A stretch of DNA of 64,000 nt from Halothiobacillus sp. (GTDB lineage: Bacteria > Pseudomonadota > Gammaproteobacteria > Halothiobacillales > Halothiobacillaceae), in the NCBI GenBank assembly GCA_016278265.1, contig JADQCE010000002.1:682001-746000 (forward strand), written 5' to 3'. The position numbers and the translations under genes were made by a program. This document shows positions 6,967 to 15,840 of the stretch, piece by piece; the stretch's first letter is position 1; each line of letters starts with the position of its first letter. Under the pieces are notes generated by a model. That model did no database searches. It had not been told where the DNA came from and worked only from the letters and a program-made list of their open reading frames with translations.

Positions 6967-9648
6967 ATGTCCAACCGTCTTTCCCGATCGATTGCCATTG
7001 CCCTCGGCGTCGCATCCGTCGTCCCCTTGGCCGTTCACGCTCAGGACACCGCGCCGTTGCCGGCCAAACCCGATGGGCCGGCGGCGGAAAACGAATCCAG
7101 TGAGCCATCCTCCAGCGGGCTGGCTGCGGGCGGTTTTCTCTTCTTCCCCCAGGTGACCGTCACCACGTTGTACGACACCAATATCTACGGCGTGAACGGC
7201 TCGGTGCCGATCGACAAGCTGGATGACCCGCGAGGCCCGATTCAGGACGAAACCGCCGATACCGTCGGCATTCTCTCGCCGAGTCTCGCGGTGCGCTCGG
7301 ACTGGGACAGCCACGAACTGAACTTCAACGCTGGTGCGGACCTTGCGCGATACCGCGACAACAGTGACGAGAACTACGACGACTTCTGGCTCAATACCGA
7401 CGGCCGCTACGACATCAATGCCGTCTCCAACGTGTTTGGCGGGCTGGGCTACACCCGGACTCACGAGGATCGCACCTCGCCGGAAGGGGCGGCTGGGGTC
7501 GAGCCGGTGCAATACGACAGCCTGGATGCGCACGGCGGTTACGCCCGGCGTATCGGCCAGACCGTGCTGCGACTAGGCGGGACGGCGCAGCAGTTGGATT
7601 ACGAGAACGGCATCGATACCACTGGCACGCCGATCAACCACGATGACCGGGATCGGGATATCTATGCCCTCGGTGCGCGGTTGACCTACCTGCGCTCGCC
7701 ACGAGTCCAGCCGTTCGTGCAGGGATCGACGGAGACCCGACGGTATCGCGATTCCCGGGATGATCTCGGTTACCAGCGTGATTCGGATGGTCAGCGGTTG
7801 GCCGTGGGTGCCACTTTCGATTCCGGTTCGGGGGTCAGTGGCGAGGTGTACGGCGGTCTGCTCTACCAGGATTACGACGACCCGCGTTTTTCTTCGATCA
7901 CGACGCCGGACATCGGGGCTCAAGTGAACTGGCAGGTCACACCGTTCACCCGCTTGCGCGGTTCCATCGACCGCTCAATCGAGGAAACGACCTACTGGCA
8001 ATTCGAGGACGGGGTGCCGGTGGTTTCGTCCGGGTACCTGTACAGCCGCGCCGAGGTCGCTGCCGAGCACCGCCTCACGCCACGCACGACCTTGTCGGCC
8101 CTGGCCTCCTACGGCCAGGTGGACTACCAGGAGGTCGACCGTACCGATGACCTGATCAGTGCCGGGGTCGGAATCGAGTACACGCTGACGCGCAACCTGT
8201 TGCTGCAGTTCGACTATCGCCATTTCCAGCGGGATTCCGATTTCCGCGACCCGTTCAATTACAAAGCCAATCAGGACGTTTACAACGGCGACCTGTTCGA
8301 CGGCAACTACCAGCGCGACCAGTTCTACCTGCGTCTTAAGGCGTTGTTGTACCCGGTGCGTGAGCCGGCGGTGGTCGCCGGCACCTTCTCCGGGCTGTCC
8401 GACACGCGTGGTTCGGGGCTCGGCGGTGGCTTCTACGCCGGCGCGCAAGCCGGGGTGAGTGGCTTGGCCACCGATACCACCGGGCCGCGTGGCGAGCAGG
8501 GCACCGATACCGCCACCATGGTCGGTAGCGGCTGGAACACGGGGTTGTTCGCCGGCTGGGGCCTGACCACCCGGAACAACTGGTACGGCGGCCTCGAGAT
8601 CGAAGGCGCGCGTAGCGATGCCGACTGGGATCATTCCAAGAACAAGTCAACCAGCCGCACCTTTTCGCTCGACATGAACGACAGCTGGGGCGCGAGCCTC
8701 CGCGGCGGTCGCGTGCTGGCCAACGGCGCGCTGCTCTACGGACAGCTCGGCATGGTTCGGAGCGAATTCGATACCTTCTATCAGGCCAACGACGCCCCGC
8801 AGAACGCCGCGGACGACTCGGACGACCAGAACGGCACCCGCTACGGGGTGGGTGTCGACGTGCCGGCGGGCAAGAATCTGTTCTGGCGTATGGGCTACAG
8901 CATCACCGATTACGACGGCTACGACGTGGTCTATAACACCACGCCCGACGGCGTGGATCGGTTCGAGACACGTGAAGGGCTATTCCGCATCGGTCTGGGC
9001 TGGCGCTTCGGTGGCCAGGACTACGCGCCGGTCGACCCGACGGAGGGAGACATCGGCGGCTTCTACGCCGGTGGACAGGTCGGCCACACCCTGCTCACCA
9101 GCGACCTCGACGCCGAACATTACGACTCGGGCGAGGGGCCGTATCGTTTGCAGGCCAGTTTCGGTAATGACGGCGCCAGCACCGGCGTGTTCGCCGGTTA
9201 CGGCTGGCAGTGGGATCGGATCTATCTCGGTCTCGAACTGGACGTCGAGAACAGTGGTGCCGAATGGCAGCACGTGCGCGAGCCCACCGGCCGCCAATTC
9301 TCCGCCGAGCAGAAGGGTGGACAGGCGCTCTCGGCACGTCTGGGCTACCAGCTCGACAACGGCACGCTGCTCTACGCCCGTCTGGGCAAGGCGCGCAGCC
9401 AGTTCAACTATCGCTACCGCAAGGGCGAGAATCCCGACAACGACATCAACCGCGATGTCAGCGAGATCGGGACCCGTTTCGGCCTGGGTGCGGAAGTGCC
9501 GTTGACGCCCAATACCTTCGTGCGAATGGACTACAACCGCACGGACTACGGCGACATCAGCTTTGCGACCACCCATGACAACACCGACACGGTGAGCCTG
9601 GACAACGAGACCGACCAGTTCCGGCTCGGGGTGGGCTACCGCTTCTAG
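6967..9648 (+). CDS. Outer-membrane protein with three fused beta-barrel modules
   Basis: The start is the ATG at 6967, 7 nt after AAGGAGGT. The 893-residue product has a signal peptide (cleavage after AVHA near residue 24) and an acidic linker. Residues about 45-470 form a long beta-rich module resembling the outer-membrane beta-barrel family linked to polysaccharide secretion loci (BBP2_2-like): alternating aromatic strands, many RGS/YR/YxxYD repeats. Two Opa/OmpA-like porin modules follow. Each opens with the same signature, GGFYAGAQAG (about residue 485) and GGFYAGGQVG (about residue 697). They close on RIGLGWRFG and RLGVGYRF; the last residue is the Phe typical of Bam-inserted barrels. 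Three barrels in one chain are unusual. A terminator follows the gene. Its job is unknown; a structural or secretion role at the cell surface is inferred. Confidence 0.75.
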   Translation: MSNRLSRSIAIALGVASVVPLAVHAQDTAPLPAKPDGPAAENESSEPSSSGLAAGGFLFFPQVTVTTLYDTNIYGVNGSVPIDKLDDPRGPIQDETADTVGILSPSLAVRSDWDSHELNFNAGADLARYRDNSDENYDDFWLNTDGRYDINAVSNVFGGLGYTRTHEDRTSPEGAAGVEPVQYDSLDAHGGYARRIGQTVLRLGGTAQQLDYENGIDTTGTPINHDDRDRDIYALGARLTYLRSPRVQPFVQGSTETRRYRDSRDDLGYQRDSDGQRLAVGATFDSGSGVSGEVYGGLLYQDYDDPRFSSITTPDIGAQVNWQVTPFTRLRGSIDRSIEETTYWQFEDGVPVVSSGYLYSRAEVAAEHRLTPRTTLSALASYGQVDYQEVDRTDDLISAGVGIEYTLTRNLLLQFDYRHFQRDSDFRDPFNYKANQDVYNGDLFDGNYQRDQFYLRLKALLYPVREPAVVAGTFSGLSDTRGSGLGGGFYAGAQAGVSGLATDTTGPRGEQGTDTATMVGSGWNTGLFAGWGLTTRNNWYGGLEIEGARSDADWDHSKNKSTSRTFSLDMNDSWGASLRGGRVLANGALLYGQLGMVRSEFDTFYQANDAPQNAADDSDDQNGTRYGVGVDVPAGKNLFWRMGYSITDYDGYDVVYNTTPDGVDRFETREGLFRIGLGWRFGGQDYAPVDPTEGDIGGFYAGGQVGHTLLTSDLDAEHYDSGEGPYRLQASFGNDGASTGVFAGYGWQWDRIYLGLELDVENSGAEWQHVREPTGRQFSAEQKGGQALSARLGYQLDNGTLLYARLGKARSQFNYRYRKGENPDNDINRDVSEIGTRFGLGAEVPLTPNTFVRMDYNRTDYGDISFATTHDNTDTVSLDNETDQFRLGVGYRF

Positions 9649-9690
9649 CCGGTTCCAGCCGTGGGGCCGCTCCATTTCTCCGTGCGAAAA

Positions 9691-9722
9691 GAACCCCGCC
9701 GTCGAGCGGGGTTCATTGTTTT
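9691..9722 (+). terminator. Rho-independent terminator after the barrel gene
   Basis: GAACCCCGC (9691-9699) pairs perfectly with GCGGGGTTC (9706-9714) across a 6-nt loop, followed by ATTGTTTT. It separates the barrel transcript from the following paralogue pair. Confidence 0.85.
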
Positions 9723-9878
9723 CGGGTCGTCGTGCGGGCGGTCGGTATGCCTGTTTTGTCCCGCAAATGGCGCCAGTCGCGTTGTAAATTAAATTATTGA
9801 TCTGCTGTGATTTTATTCGATAGTAGGTTTGATAAATCCATATTGGCCTGGTCCGTAAAATTTGATCGGCTCACTACC

Positions 9879-9907
9879 TTGTGTGAAGTAGCTTATGGGC
9901 ATATAAG
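9879..9907 (+). promoter_or_regulatory. Sigma-70-type promoter for the first paralogue
   Basis: TTGTGT (9879-9884) and TATAAG (9902-9907) are separated by exactly 17 bp in a locally AT-rich stretch. The predicted start lies near 9914, leaving a leader of about 28 nt before the ATG at 9942. Confidence 0.55.
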
Positions 9908-9941
9908 TGTATTGGGACAGCTGAGAAAGGAGGCTCCCTCT

Positions 9942-11126
9942 ATGAACATGAAATCGCTTTTTAATACCAACCAGAAACGCTTGACCGTCAGCCTGGTGGC
10001 TGCCGGTGTGTTTGCCGTACCGATGCTGGTAGGCAATACCTACACGCACAACTTGATGCTGATCTCGTCGGCCCATGCGGCCTCGGAGCAAGGCCACGGC
10101 GGCCAAGGGGCCGGTGGTGCCATGAAAGGCCAGGGTGGCATCGGTGGCGCTGGTGGCGTCTCCGGAGGCCAACAGAGCCTGGACGTCAACGACGTTCTGC
10201 GCGGCAAGGGTGCCGGTGGCCGGGATGCCGGCATCACGGGTCGACCTGCCGACAAGGGCCCGCCGGAAGGCGATGGGCCAAGCAGTGACATGGGTGGCGG
10301 CAATCCGAACGCCGGTACCACCAAGGGTGACCTCTTCGGCGATCTCTACGTGGTGCTGCGAGACCCCCTGACCGGCGCGCCGATCCTGGATGACGAGGGT
10401 CGCCTGCAGTTCCTTGACACCGAGGGCAACGTGATCGCCTATGCCTCGGATGATCCGGAGGACGAGGGATACACCGAGGTCGTCGATGAAACGCTGTTGC
10501 AAGAAGTCGCGTTCGACCGGCTGAACCTTTCCCGCTCGCCGCAGGCCGTGCTGGGCCACTCACTGGATACGGCACTCGAGACCATCGGCCTGGATGCCGA
10601 CGGTGTGCTCGAGTTTGATGCCGCCGGACGCGTGGTGATCGAGGATGCCGACGGTGTCGTCTACACCATCGATTCGCCGCTGGAAAACCTGGCGCTCTAC
10701 CAGGACGCCATCGTGCGGCTGAACGATGACATCGACGGGAATGAGACGTTCACCCTGGACCAGACGGACTCTCTGCTGGCCGCAGCAGCGAGCAAGTTCG
10801 GTACGGTGAGCCTCGACATGGTCGTCTATCTGAACACCATTCTGGGCCTCAACACGGTGACCGGTGCGGGCACAACGGACTATGTGGACCTGGCAAGTTT
10901 CACCTATGACCGTACCGATTCCTACACCAATCCGGACGGGACTCCTGTCGAGGTGACATACCTCTCCGACCCGGAGGGTGATGGGACTTACATCACCGTC
11001 ACCGAGACGCTGCTGGACGCGGTGTTCGACGGCGAAACCGCCACGGGCGACGGCGCCACGGGCTACGCCTTGTCGACGGACGACGCCCTGCAGGTAATCG
11101 AGTTCATCCACGAACCGATTCACTGA
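9942..11126 (+). CDS. Secreted Gly-rich acidic protein, paralogue 1, unknown family
   Basis: The start is the ATG at 9942, 8 nt after GAAAGGAGG, giving 394 residues. A long signal peptide ends at SSAHA near residue 45. A glycine-rich, flexible stretch follows (about 46-125; GGQGAGGAM, GGIGGAGGVSGG). Then comes a conserved acidic domain: GDLFGDLYVVLRD, GNVIAYASDDP, a helical TALETIGLDADG segment, TIDSPLENLALY, VVYLNTILG, and a terminal HEPIH. There are no cysteines. The Asp/Gly content and DxDG-like patterns suggest Ca2+ binding or an extracellular matrix role, but this is only inference. The next gene is a clear paralogue, sharing the same blocks in the same order. I do not recognise the family. 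Confidence 0.75.
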   Translation: MNMKSLFNTNQKRLTVSLVAAGVFAVPMLVGNTYTHNLMLISSAHAASEQGHGGQGAGGAMKGQGGIGGAGGVSGGQQSLDVNDVLRGKGAGGRDAGITGRPADKGPPEGDGPSSDMGGGNPNAGTTKGDLFGDLYVVLRDPLTGAPILDDEGRLQFLDTEGNVIAYASDDPEDEGYTEVVDETLLQEVAFDRLNLSRSPQAVLGHSLDTALETIGLDADGVLEFDAAGRVVIEDADGVVYTIDSPLENLALYQDAIVRLNDDIDGNETFTLDQTDSLLAAAASKFGTVSLDMVVYLNTILGLNTVTGAGTTDYVDLASFTYDRTDSYTNPDGTPVEVTYLSDPEGDGTYITVTETLLDAVFDGETATGDGATGYALSTDDALQVIEFIHEPIH

Positions 11127-11167
11127 TTCGCGCCTGGTGAGGTGGAATGGCTGGTAGCCATCTTGAA

Positions 11168-11193
11168 GGCCCCCGTTCCGGGGGTCTTTTTTT
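11168..11193 (+). terminator. Rho-independent terminator between the two paralogues
   Basis: CCCCCG (11170-11175) pairs with CGGGGG (11179-11184), extended by a G-U and a G-C pair, with loop TTC. Seven T residues follow (11187-11193). It lies inside the gap between the tandem paralogues, so the second gene probably has its own promoter or depends on read-through. Confidence 0.85.
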
Positions 11194-11217
11194 CGCTTCG
11201 ATTCTCAAGCGAAGCGA
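11193..11217. repeat. 8-bp inverted repeat in the second paralogue's leader
   Basis: TCGCTTCG (11193-11200) and CGAAGCGA (11210-11217) are perfect inverted arms with a 9-nt spacer. They begin at the end of the preceding terminator's T tract and lie 39 bp before the next start codon. It may be an operator or a leader hairpin. Confidence 0.4.
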
Positions 11218-11255
11218 CCGATCAGTACAGACGGGCAATCTCCAGGGAGATCTAC

Positions 11256-12413
11256 ATGACCATCAATAATTCGTTCAAGAAAACGCATCGACCGTTACTT
11301 GCCGGCCTGGCCGTGGCCGGGTTCGTTTCGGGGTCGATGCTCTTCGACGCAAGTCCTCTCATGCCGATTACCGCCATCTCGACCATTCAGGCGGCCGAGG
11401 GTGGTCATTCCGGGGGCTACGCCGGCGGCGGGAGTTCGTCCGGCGGCGGCCACGATACCGGTACGACGCACACCGATGACGGCACCGATGATCACGCCGA
11501 CAGTGACCACGGCAAGAAGGGTCCGGGTGGCAAGGGTGGCGCAGGCGGCAAAGGCGGTGGCCACGCCGGCGCAGGCAGCCAGCAACTGGTCGACAGCGTG
11601 TTCCGCGGCAAGGGGCGCGACAGCCTCGACGCCCTTCCAGGAACGTCGGGTCGAGGGGCATCCGGCAAGGGTGGGCTGTACGGCGATCTCTACGTGATCC
11701 TGCGCAGTCCGGACGGATCCCCTGAGCTCGACGACCTCGGCCGTGTGCAATTTCTCGATGCCGACGGCAACGTGATCGCGTACGCCTCGGACGATCCCGA
11801 TCAGGAAGGCTTTACCGAGGTGGTCAACGAGGCGGCGTTGCAGGAAGTCGAATTCGAACGGCTGAACGTGGTCCGGGCGCCACCAACGGTGCTTGATCAC
11901 TCGCTCGAGGAGGCACTGCGCACGATCGCCCTGGATGCCGATGGCGAACTGGGCACCGATGCCGCGGGTCGGCTCGTGGTGGTGGATGCCGCCGGCAACG
12001 AGTTCACCATTGACTCACCGCTGGCGAACCTCTCGCTCTATCGGGCGGCCCTGACCGATGGCAGCTGGACCCTGCAGGATGCGGCAGTATTCCTGGGTAG
12101 TGCCTCGTCCAAGACCAACGAGATCACGACGGACACGGTGGTCTACCTCAACACCATTCTCGGTATCAACAACCCCGAGGACGGCTACTACGACCTGTCC
12201 GGGTTCGCCTACGACCGAACCGCGATTCATGGCGGCAGCGTGACCTACCTGACCGACCCGGACGGTGACGGCGTCTTTGTGGAGCGGACCGAATCGATCA
12301 TGGATGCCGTGTTCGACGGTTCGGGCTACAGCGGTAGCGGTGCCGATGCCTTTGCCCAGGCGGCCGACGATGCCCGCGCGGTGATCGAGTTCACCCACGA
12401 ACCGATTCACTAA
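11256..12413 (+). CDS. Secreted Gly-rich acidic protein, paralogue 2, unknown family
   Basis: The start is the ATG at 11256, 6 nt after GGGAG; upstream in-frame codons have no ribosome site. The 385-residue product has a signal peptide ending near AISTIQA (about residue 46). A Gly/Ser/His/Asp-rich low-complexity stretch follows (about 47-125, with GTTHTDDGTDDHADSDHG and GGKGGAGGKGGG). The remaining domain aligns block by block with paralogue 1: GDLYVILRSPDG, GNVIAYASDDP, VVYLNTILG, HEPIH at the very C-terminus. The Gly-rich arm has diverged most and is more His/Asp-rich, which could bind metal. It looks like a tandem duplication. Function is unknown; I infer a surface or matrix protein. Confidence 0.75.
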   Translation: MTINNSFKKTHRPLLAGLAVAGFVSGSMLFDASPLMPITAISTIQAAEGGHSGGYAGGGSSSGGGHDTGTTHTDDGTDDHADSDHGKKGPGGKGGAGGKGGGHAGAGSQQLVDSVFRGKGRDSLDALPGTSGRGASGKGGLYGDLYVILRSPDGSPELDDLGRVQFLDADGNVIAYASDDPDQEGFTEVVNEAALQEVEFERLNVVRAPPTVLDHSLEEALRTIALDADGELGTDAAGRLVVVDAAGNEFTIDSPLANLSLYRAALTDGSWTLQDAAVFLGSASSKTNEITTDTVVYLNTILGINNPEDGYYDLSGFAYDRTAIHGGSVTYLTDPDGDGVFVERTESIMDAVFDGSGYSGSGADAFAQAADDARAVIEFTHEPIH

Positions 12414-12448
12414 GAACGGTGACGGTCGTTAAGCCATCGCATCCCGTG

Positions 12449-12502
12449 GGGGCGGCTTCGGGCGCTTGACACAAAAGAGCGTTGCGCGCCTGAAGCTGCC
12501 CC
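12449..12502. repeat. Long GC-rich inverted repeat between convergent genes
   Basis: The 17-nt arms 12449-12465 and 12486-12502 pair throughout (15 Watson-Crick and two G-U pairs) across a 20-nt loop. The element fills most of the gap between paralogue 2 and the convergent M48 peptidase gene, and its right arm touches that stop codon. There is no T tract, so it is either an atypical terminator or a REP-like hairpin. Confidence 0.55.
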
Positions 12503-13506
12503 TACGGGGCCGGCTGGCCCTCCAGTCGGCGAATCCGCTCCTCGAGCGGCGGGTGGGTGTCGAACAGGCGGGCGCCGCCGGCGCGGAACAGGAAGGCGTG
12601 GTTCATCTCCGGGGCGGCGTCGGACTCCACCCGGGAGGAGGCACCGCCCTTGAGCTTCTCGAAGGCGCTTTTCAGGCCGTCGGGGTAACGTGTGAACTGC
12701 ACGGCGGAGGCATCGGCGAGGAACTCGCGCTGACGGCTGACGGCCGCCTGCAGGATGCGACCAAAGAAGACGGTCAACAGCCCTACCAGCGCGATCGCCG
12801 CCGCACCTGCCAGCATGGCGATGCGCAGGCGGGCGTCTCGCCGACCCGGTCCGATACCGACGTGGAACCACCAGCGGGCGACGAAGAACAGGAAGGTAAA
12901 GCCGAACACCATTGCTGCGACACGCACGGATAACTTGATATCGCTGTTGGCGATGTGGCCGAACTCGTGGGCGACCACGCCGGCCAGCTCGTCACGGCTT
13001 AACTTATCTAATGCCCCCTGGGTCACGGCGATCGCAGCGTTCTCCGGCTTGGTACCGGCGGCAAAGGCATTGATGCCCGCCTCCTGGTCGAGCACGAATA
13101 CCCGCGGCCGGGGCAGGGAGGAGGCGATCGCCATCTCGTCGACGATATTCAGGTACTGGCGTTCGGCCGGGCTGAGGTTGGTTTCGCCTTCGCCGGTGAG
13201 CTCGCGCCCCCCGAGAGACTGGGCCACCTTGGCACCGTCCGATCGGGTAAACCAGCGGAATAGGGTGACCAGGAGAATGCCACCGCCGGCCAGGCCTGCC
13301 CCCCAGGCGAAGGCCTCCCATGTCGCCTCCACCGGCATCGTGGAGGGACCACTTCCCTGCGCTGCCTGCGCCTGTTCACCGAGGGTCAGCCCGAGCCACA
13401 TCAGCCCGCCAACGGTCGCGGCGGCGGCGAGAAGTAGTAGCACGTACAGTCCGACTAGTATTCGGGTCTGTCGTTGCGCCTGATCTTGCTGTTCGCGAAA
13501 GTCCAT
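12502..13506 (-). CDS. M48 family zinc metallopeptidase, membrane-bound
   Basis: This 334-residue HtpX-related protease has two N-terminal membrane segments (about residues 22-43 and 70-90). The zinc motif VVAHEFGHIANSD lies near residue 178, and two further hydrophobic segments near 200 and 235. A third zinc ligand is expected in the glutamate of FLADASAVQF-type sequence (REFLADASA near 265). It follows lemA by 12 bp in a LemA-M48 operon, a pairing common in proteobacteria. A role in membrane-protein quality control is inferred from the family. Confidence 0.88.
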   Translation of the reverse strand: MDFREQQDQAQRQTRILVGLYVLLLLAAAATVGGLMWLGLTLGEQAQAAQGSGPSTMPVEATWEAFAWGAGLAGGGILLVTLFRWFTRSDGAKVAQSLGGRELTGEGETNLSPAERQYLNIVDEMAIASSLPRPRVFVLDQEAGINAFAAGTKPENAAIAVTQGALDKLSRDELAGVVAHEFGHIANSDIKLSVRVAAMVFGFTFLFFVARWWFHVGIGPGRRDARLRIAMLAGAAAIALVGLLTVFFGRILQAAVSRQREFLADASAVQFTRYPDGLKSAFEKLKGGASSRVESDAAPEMNHAFLFRAGGARLFDTHPPLEERIRRLEGQPAP

Positions 13507-13518
13507 GGGTTAACTGGC

Positions 13519-14115
13519 TCAGAAGCTGACGTCGGGGGCCTTCTGGATGGCCTCGCTGTCTTCGAATTCCAGCAGTTGGGCATCCTCGCCATGGCCGACG
13601 AGCTTGCCGATCACCACCGGCGGGAAGGAGCGGCGGTACTCGTTGTACTTCTGCACCAGGTCGTTGTAGGCCTGACGGGCGTAGGCAACGCGGTTTTCGG
13701 TGGTGGCCAGTTCCTCGGAGAGCTGGCGCATGTTGGCATCGGCCTTGAGGTCCGGGTAGGCCTCGAAGGTCGCGTTCAGGCGGCCCAAGCCGCTGGTTAG
13801 CGCCGATTCGGCGCGCGAGAGCAGGTCCATGGTTTCCGGGTTGCCCGGCCGGTCATGCGCGGCATCGACCGCCTTTTCGGCGGCGGCGCGTGCTTCGGTG
13901 ACCTCCGTGAGCACCGAGGCTTCGTGCTCCATATAGCCCTTGGCCGTGCTGACCAGGTTGGGGATCAGGTCATGGCGGCGCTTGAGTTGCGTCTCGATCT
14001 GCGCAAAACCGTTCTCGTACTGGGTCTGGTACGAGGTCAGCTTGTTGTAGAGGTAGATGACGTAGATGACCGCGATCACGACCAGTGCGATCACGATCCA
14101 GATTTCGGTTCCCAT
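13519..14115 (-). CDS. LemA family protein
   Basis: This 198-residue protein has a single N-terminal membrane anchor (IWIVIALVVIAVIYVIYLYNK) followed by a long helical domain. LemA hallmarks are QLKRRHDLIPNLVSTAKGYMEHE, visible here as RRHDLIPNLV, and the later NxxVAYARQAYND helix (ENRVAYARQAYND). The coiled-coil body probably faces the periplasm. It is the first gene of a two-gene operon with the M48 peptidase; the biochemical role of LemA proteins is not well defined. Confidence 0.92.
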   Translation of the reverse strand: MGTEIWIVIALVVIAVIYVIYLYNKLTSYQTQYENGFAQIETQLKRRHDLIPNLVSTAKGYMEHEASVLTEVTEARAAAEKAVDAAHDRPGNPETMDLLSRAESALTSGLGRLNATFEAYPDLKADANMRQLSEELATTENRVAYARQAYNDLVQKYNEYRRSFPPVVIGKLVGHGEDAQLLEFEDSEAIQKAPDVSF

Positions 14116-14389
14116 AGCGGCTTCTCCTTGTTAAGCGCGACGAATGGTCGCGGGCCGTTTGACCAGGATTGGGTGGACCCGGGCAGTGTACCTCGCTGGC
14201 AGCGGGGGGCCGTCTTGTCTGACCTGCCCGTTACCTGATGCGCTGTCGGCGTGTCACGGTTTGCGGAGGTACAGAGGCAACCGGCGGCAATGGCCTAGGT
14301 CAGTTGCGAACCGGAGGCTCGAGCGGCTTTTGCCGGATGCTGCCCCCTTGTCGGTGGCAGGGAATTTTCCCTCTGCGGCACGGAAAATC

Positions 14390-15706
14390 TCAGCCCGCCG
14401 GTCGCCGCCGGAGGAACAACGCCTCGCTGCCGAGGATGGCCAGCATGCCCGCCAGGGCAATGCCGACGACCAGCGGGTCGGTATTGACCTTGACCCAGAG
14501 GAATCCGCCCAGGGCCAGCAGGTCGAGGCCGATGGCCGTAACGAGAATGCCCCGGTTGGCTTTGACCTTTTGGTACAGATGCCGGAACACGCCCCAGTGG
14601 ATCGCGATGTCCATCACGAGATAGAAGATGATGCCGAGCGAGGCGATCCGCGTCAGGTCGAAAAACGCGGTCAATATCAGGCCCAGGGCCACCGTGTAGA
14701 CGAGGGTGTGCTTCTGGATGCTGCCGGGCATGCCGAAGTGGCTGTGCGGCACCAATTTCATTTCGGTGAGCATCGCCAGCATGCGCGAGACGGCGAAGAT
14801 GCTGGCGACGATCCCGCCGGCCGTGGCGATGATCGCGAGAATGACCGTGAACCACAGTCCCCATTCGCCAGCGACCGGTTGGGCGGCGGCCGCGAGCGAG
14901 TAGTCACGGCTCTCGATGATCTCTGGCAGCGAGAGGTTGATCGCCACGGCGGTTCCGACCAGGGCGTAGATGCCGACGCATAGCAGGATCGAGATCACGA
15001 TCGCTCGACCGACATTGCGGTGCGGGTCGGTGATTTCCGAGCCGCTGTTGGTGATGGTGGTAAAGCCCTTGAAGGCGAGAATCCCCAGTGCGGTGGCGGC
15101 TAGAAAGCCGCTGATGCTGGCTTCTGGCCCACCGCCGCTACCGTCGGGAACGGCGAGGGTGTCGGCAGCGAGGATCCCCACCACACCAAAGAGCACGATG
15201 CCGCCGATCTTGATCAGACCCAGCCAGGAGGCGAATTCCTCGATCAGCCGATTGCCGGATAGATTGACCAGGAAGGCGAACAGCAGCAATCCGACGCCGA
15301 GTGTCGGGACCAACATGTCGATGTTGGCGACGTCGAACAGCTGCAACGTATAGGAACCGAAGGTCCGGGCAAGAAAGCTCTGCGCGATTACCATGGAAAA
15401 GTACATCAGCAGGGCGTGAAACGCGGTCGAGAGACCCTTGCCGTACGCCTTCTCCAGGTACATGGCAATGCCGCCCGCCGAGGGATAGGCGTTCGACATT
15501 TTCACGTAGCTGTAGGCGCTGAACCCGACGATCACCGCGGCGGCAATGAAGGCCAGGGGGAAAAGCGGACCGGCGATCTCGGCCATCTGGCCGGTCAGGG
15601 CGAATATCCCGGCGCCAATCATGACCCCGGTGCCGAGCGCGATGGCCCCGACCAGGCTGAGGCTGTTCTCGCGGTACTGTGGGGTTCGATCTTCCTGAGC
15701 CACCAT
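14390..15706 (-). CDS. APC superfamily amino-acid permease
   Basis: The ATG at 15706 has GAGGTGG close upstream; the longer frame extends into the divergent promoter region. The 438-residue product has about twelve membrane segments. It shows the APC opening SLVGAIALGTGVMIGAGIFAL (consensus GIGxxIGxGIF) and a TM6-like GFTTITNSGSEITDPHRN stretch where APC proteins carry the substrate-contacting residues. Substrate cannot be read from sequence. It is divergent from the lactate-permease-type gene. Confidence 0.88.
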   Translation of the reverse strand: MVAQEDRTPQYRENSLSLVGAIALGTGVMIGAGIFALTGQMAEIAGPLFPLAFIAAAVIVGFSAYSYVKMSNAYPSAGGIAMYLEKAYGKGLSTAFHALLMYFSMVIAQSFLARTFGSYTLQLFDVANIDMLVPTLGVGLLLFAFLVNLSGNRLIEEFASWLGLIKIGGIVLFGVVGILAADTLAVPDGSGGGPEASISGFLAATALGILAFKGFTTITNSGSEITDPHRNVGRAIVISILLCVGIYALVGTAVAINLSLPEIIESRDYSLAAAAQPVAGEWGLWFTVILAIIATAGGIVASIFAVSRMLAMLTEMKLVPHSHFGMPGSIQKHTLVYTVALGLILTAFFDLTRIASLGIIFYLVMDIAIHWGVFRHLYQKVKANRGILVTAIGLDLLALGGFLWVKVNTDPLVVGIALAGMLAILGSEALFLRRRPAG

Positions 15707-15840
15707 GGCCACCTCGAAAAAGACGTCGTGAAATCCCCCGTCCGCCGCAAAAGGCGGCCGGGCTGCTATACCCACCCTAGACGTCGAGAAGACCAAACGT
15801 CGTCATCAAGGCGGCAATCACCAGGAGAGGATTCGTCGGG

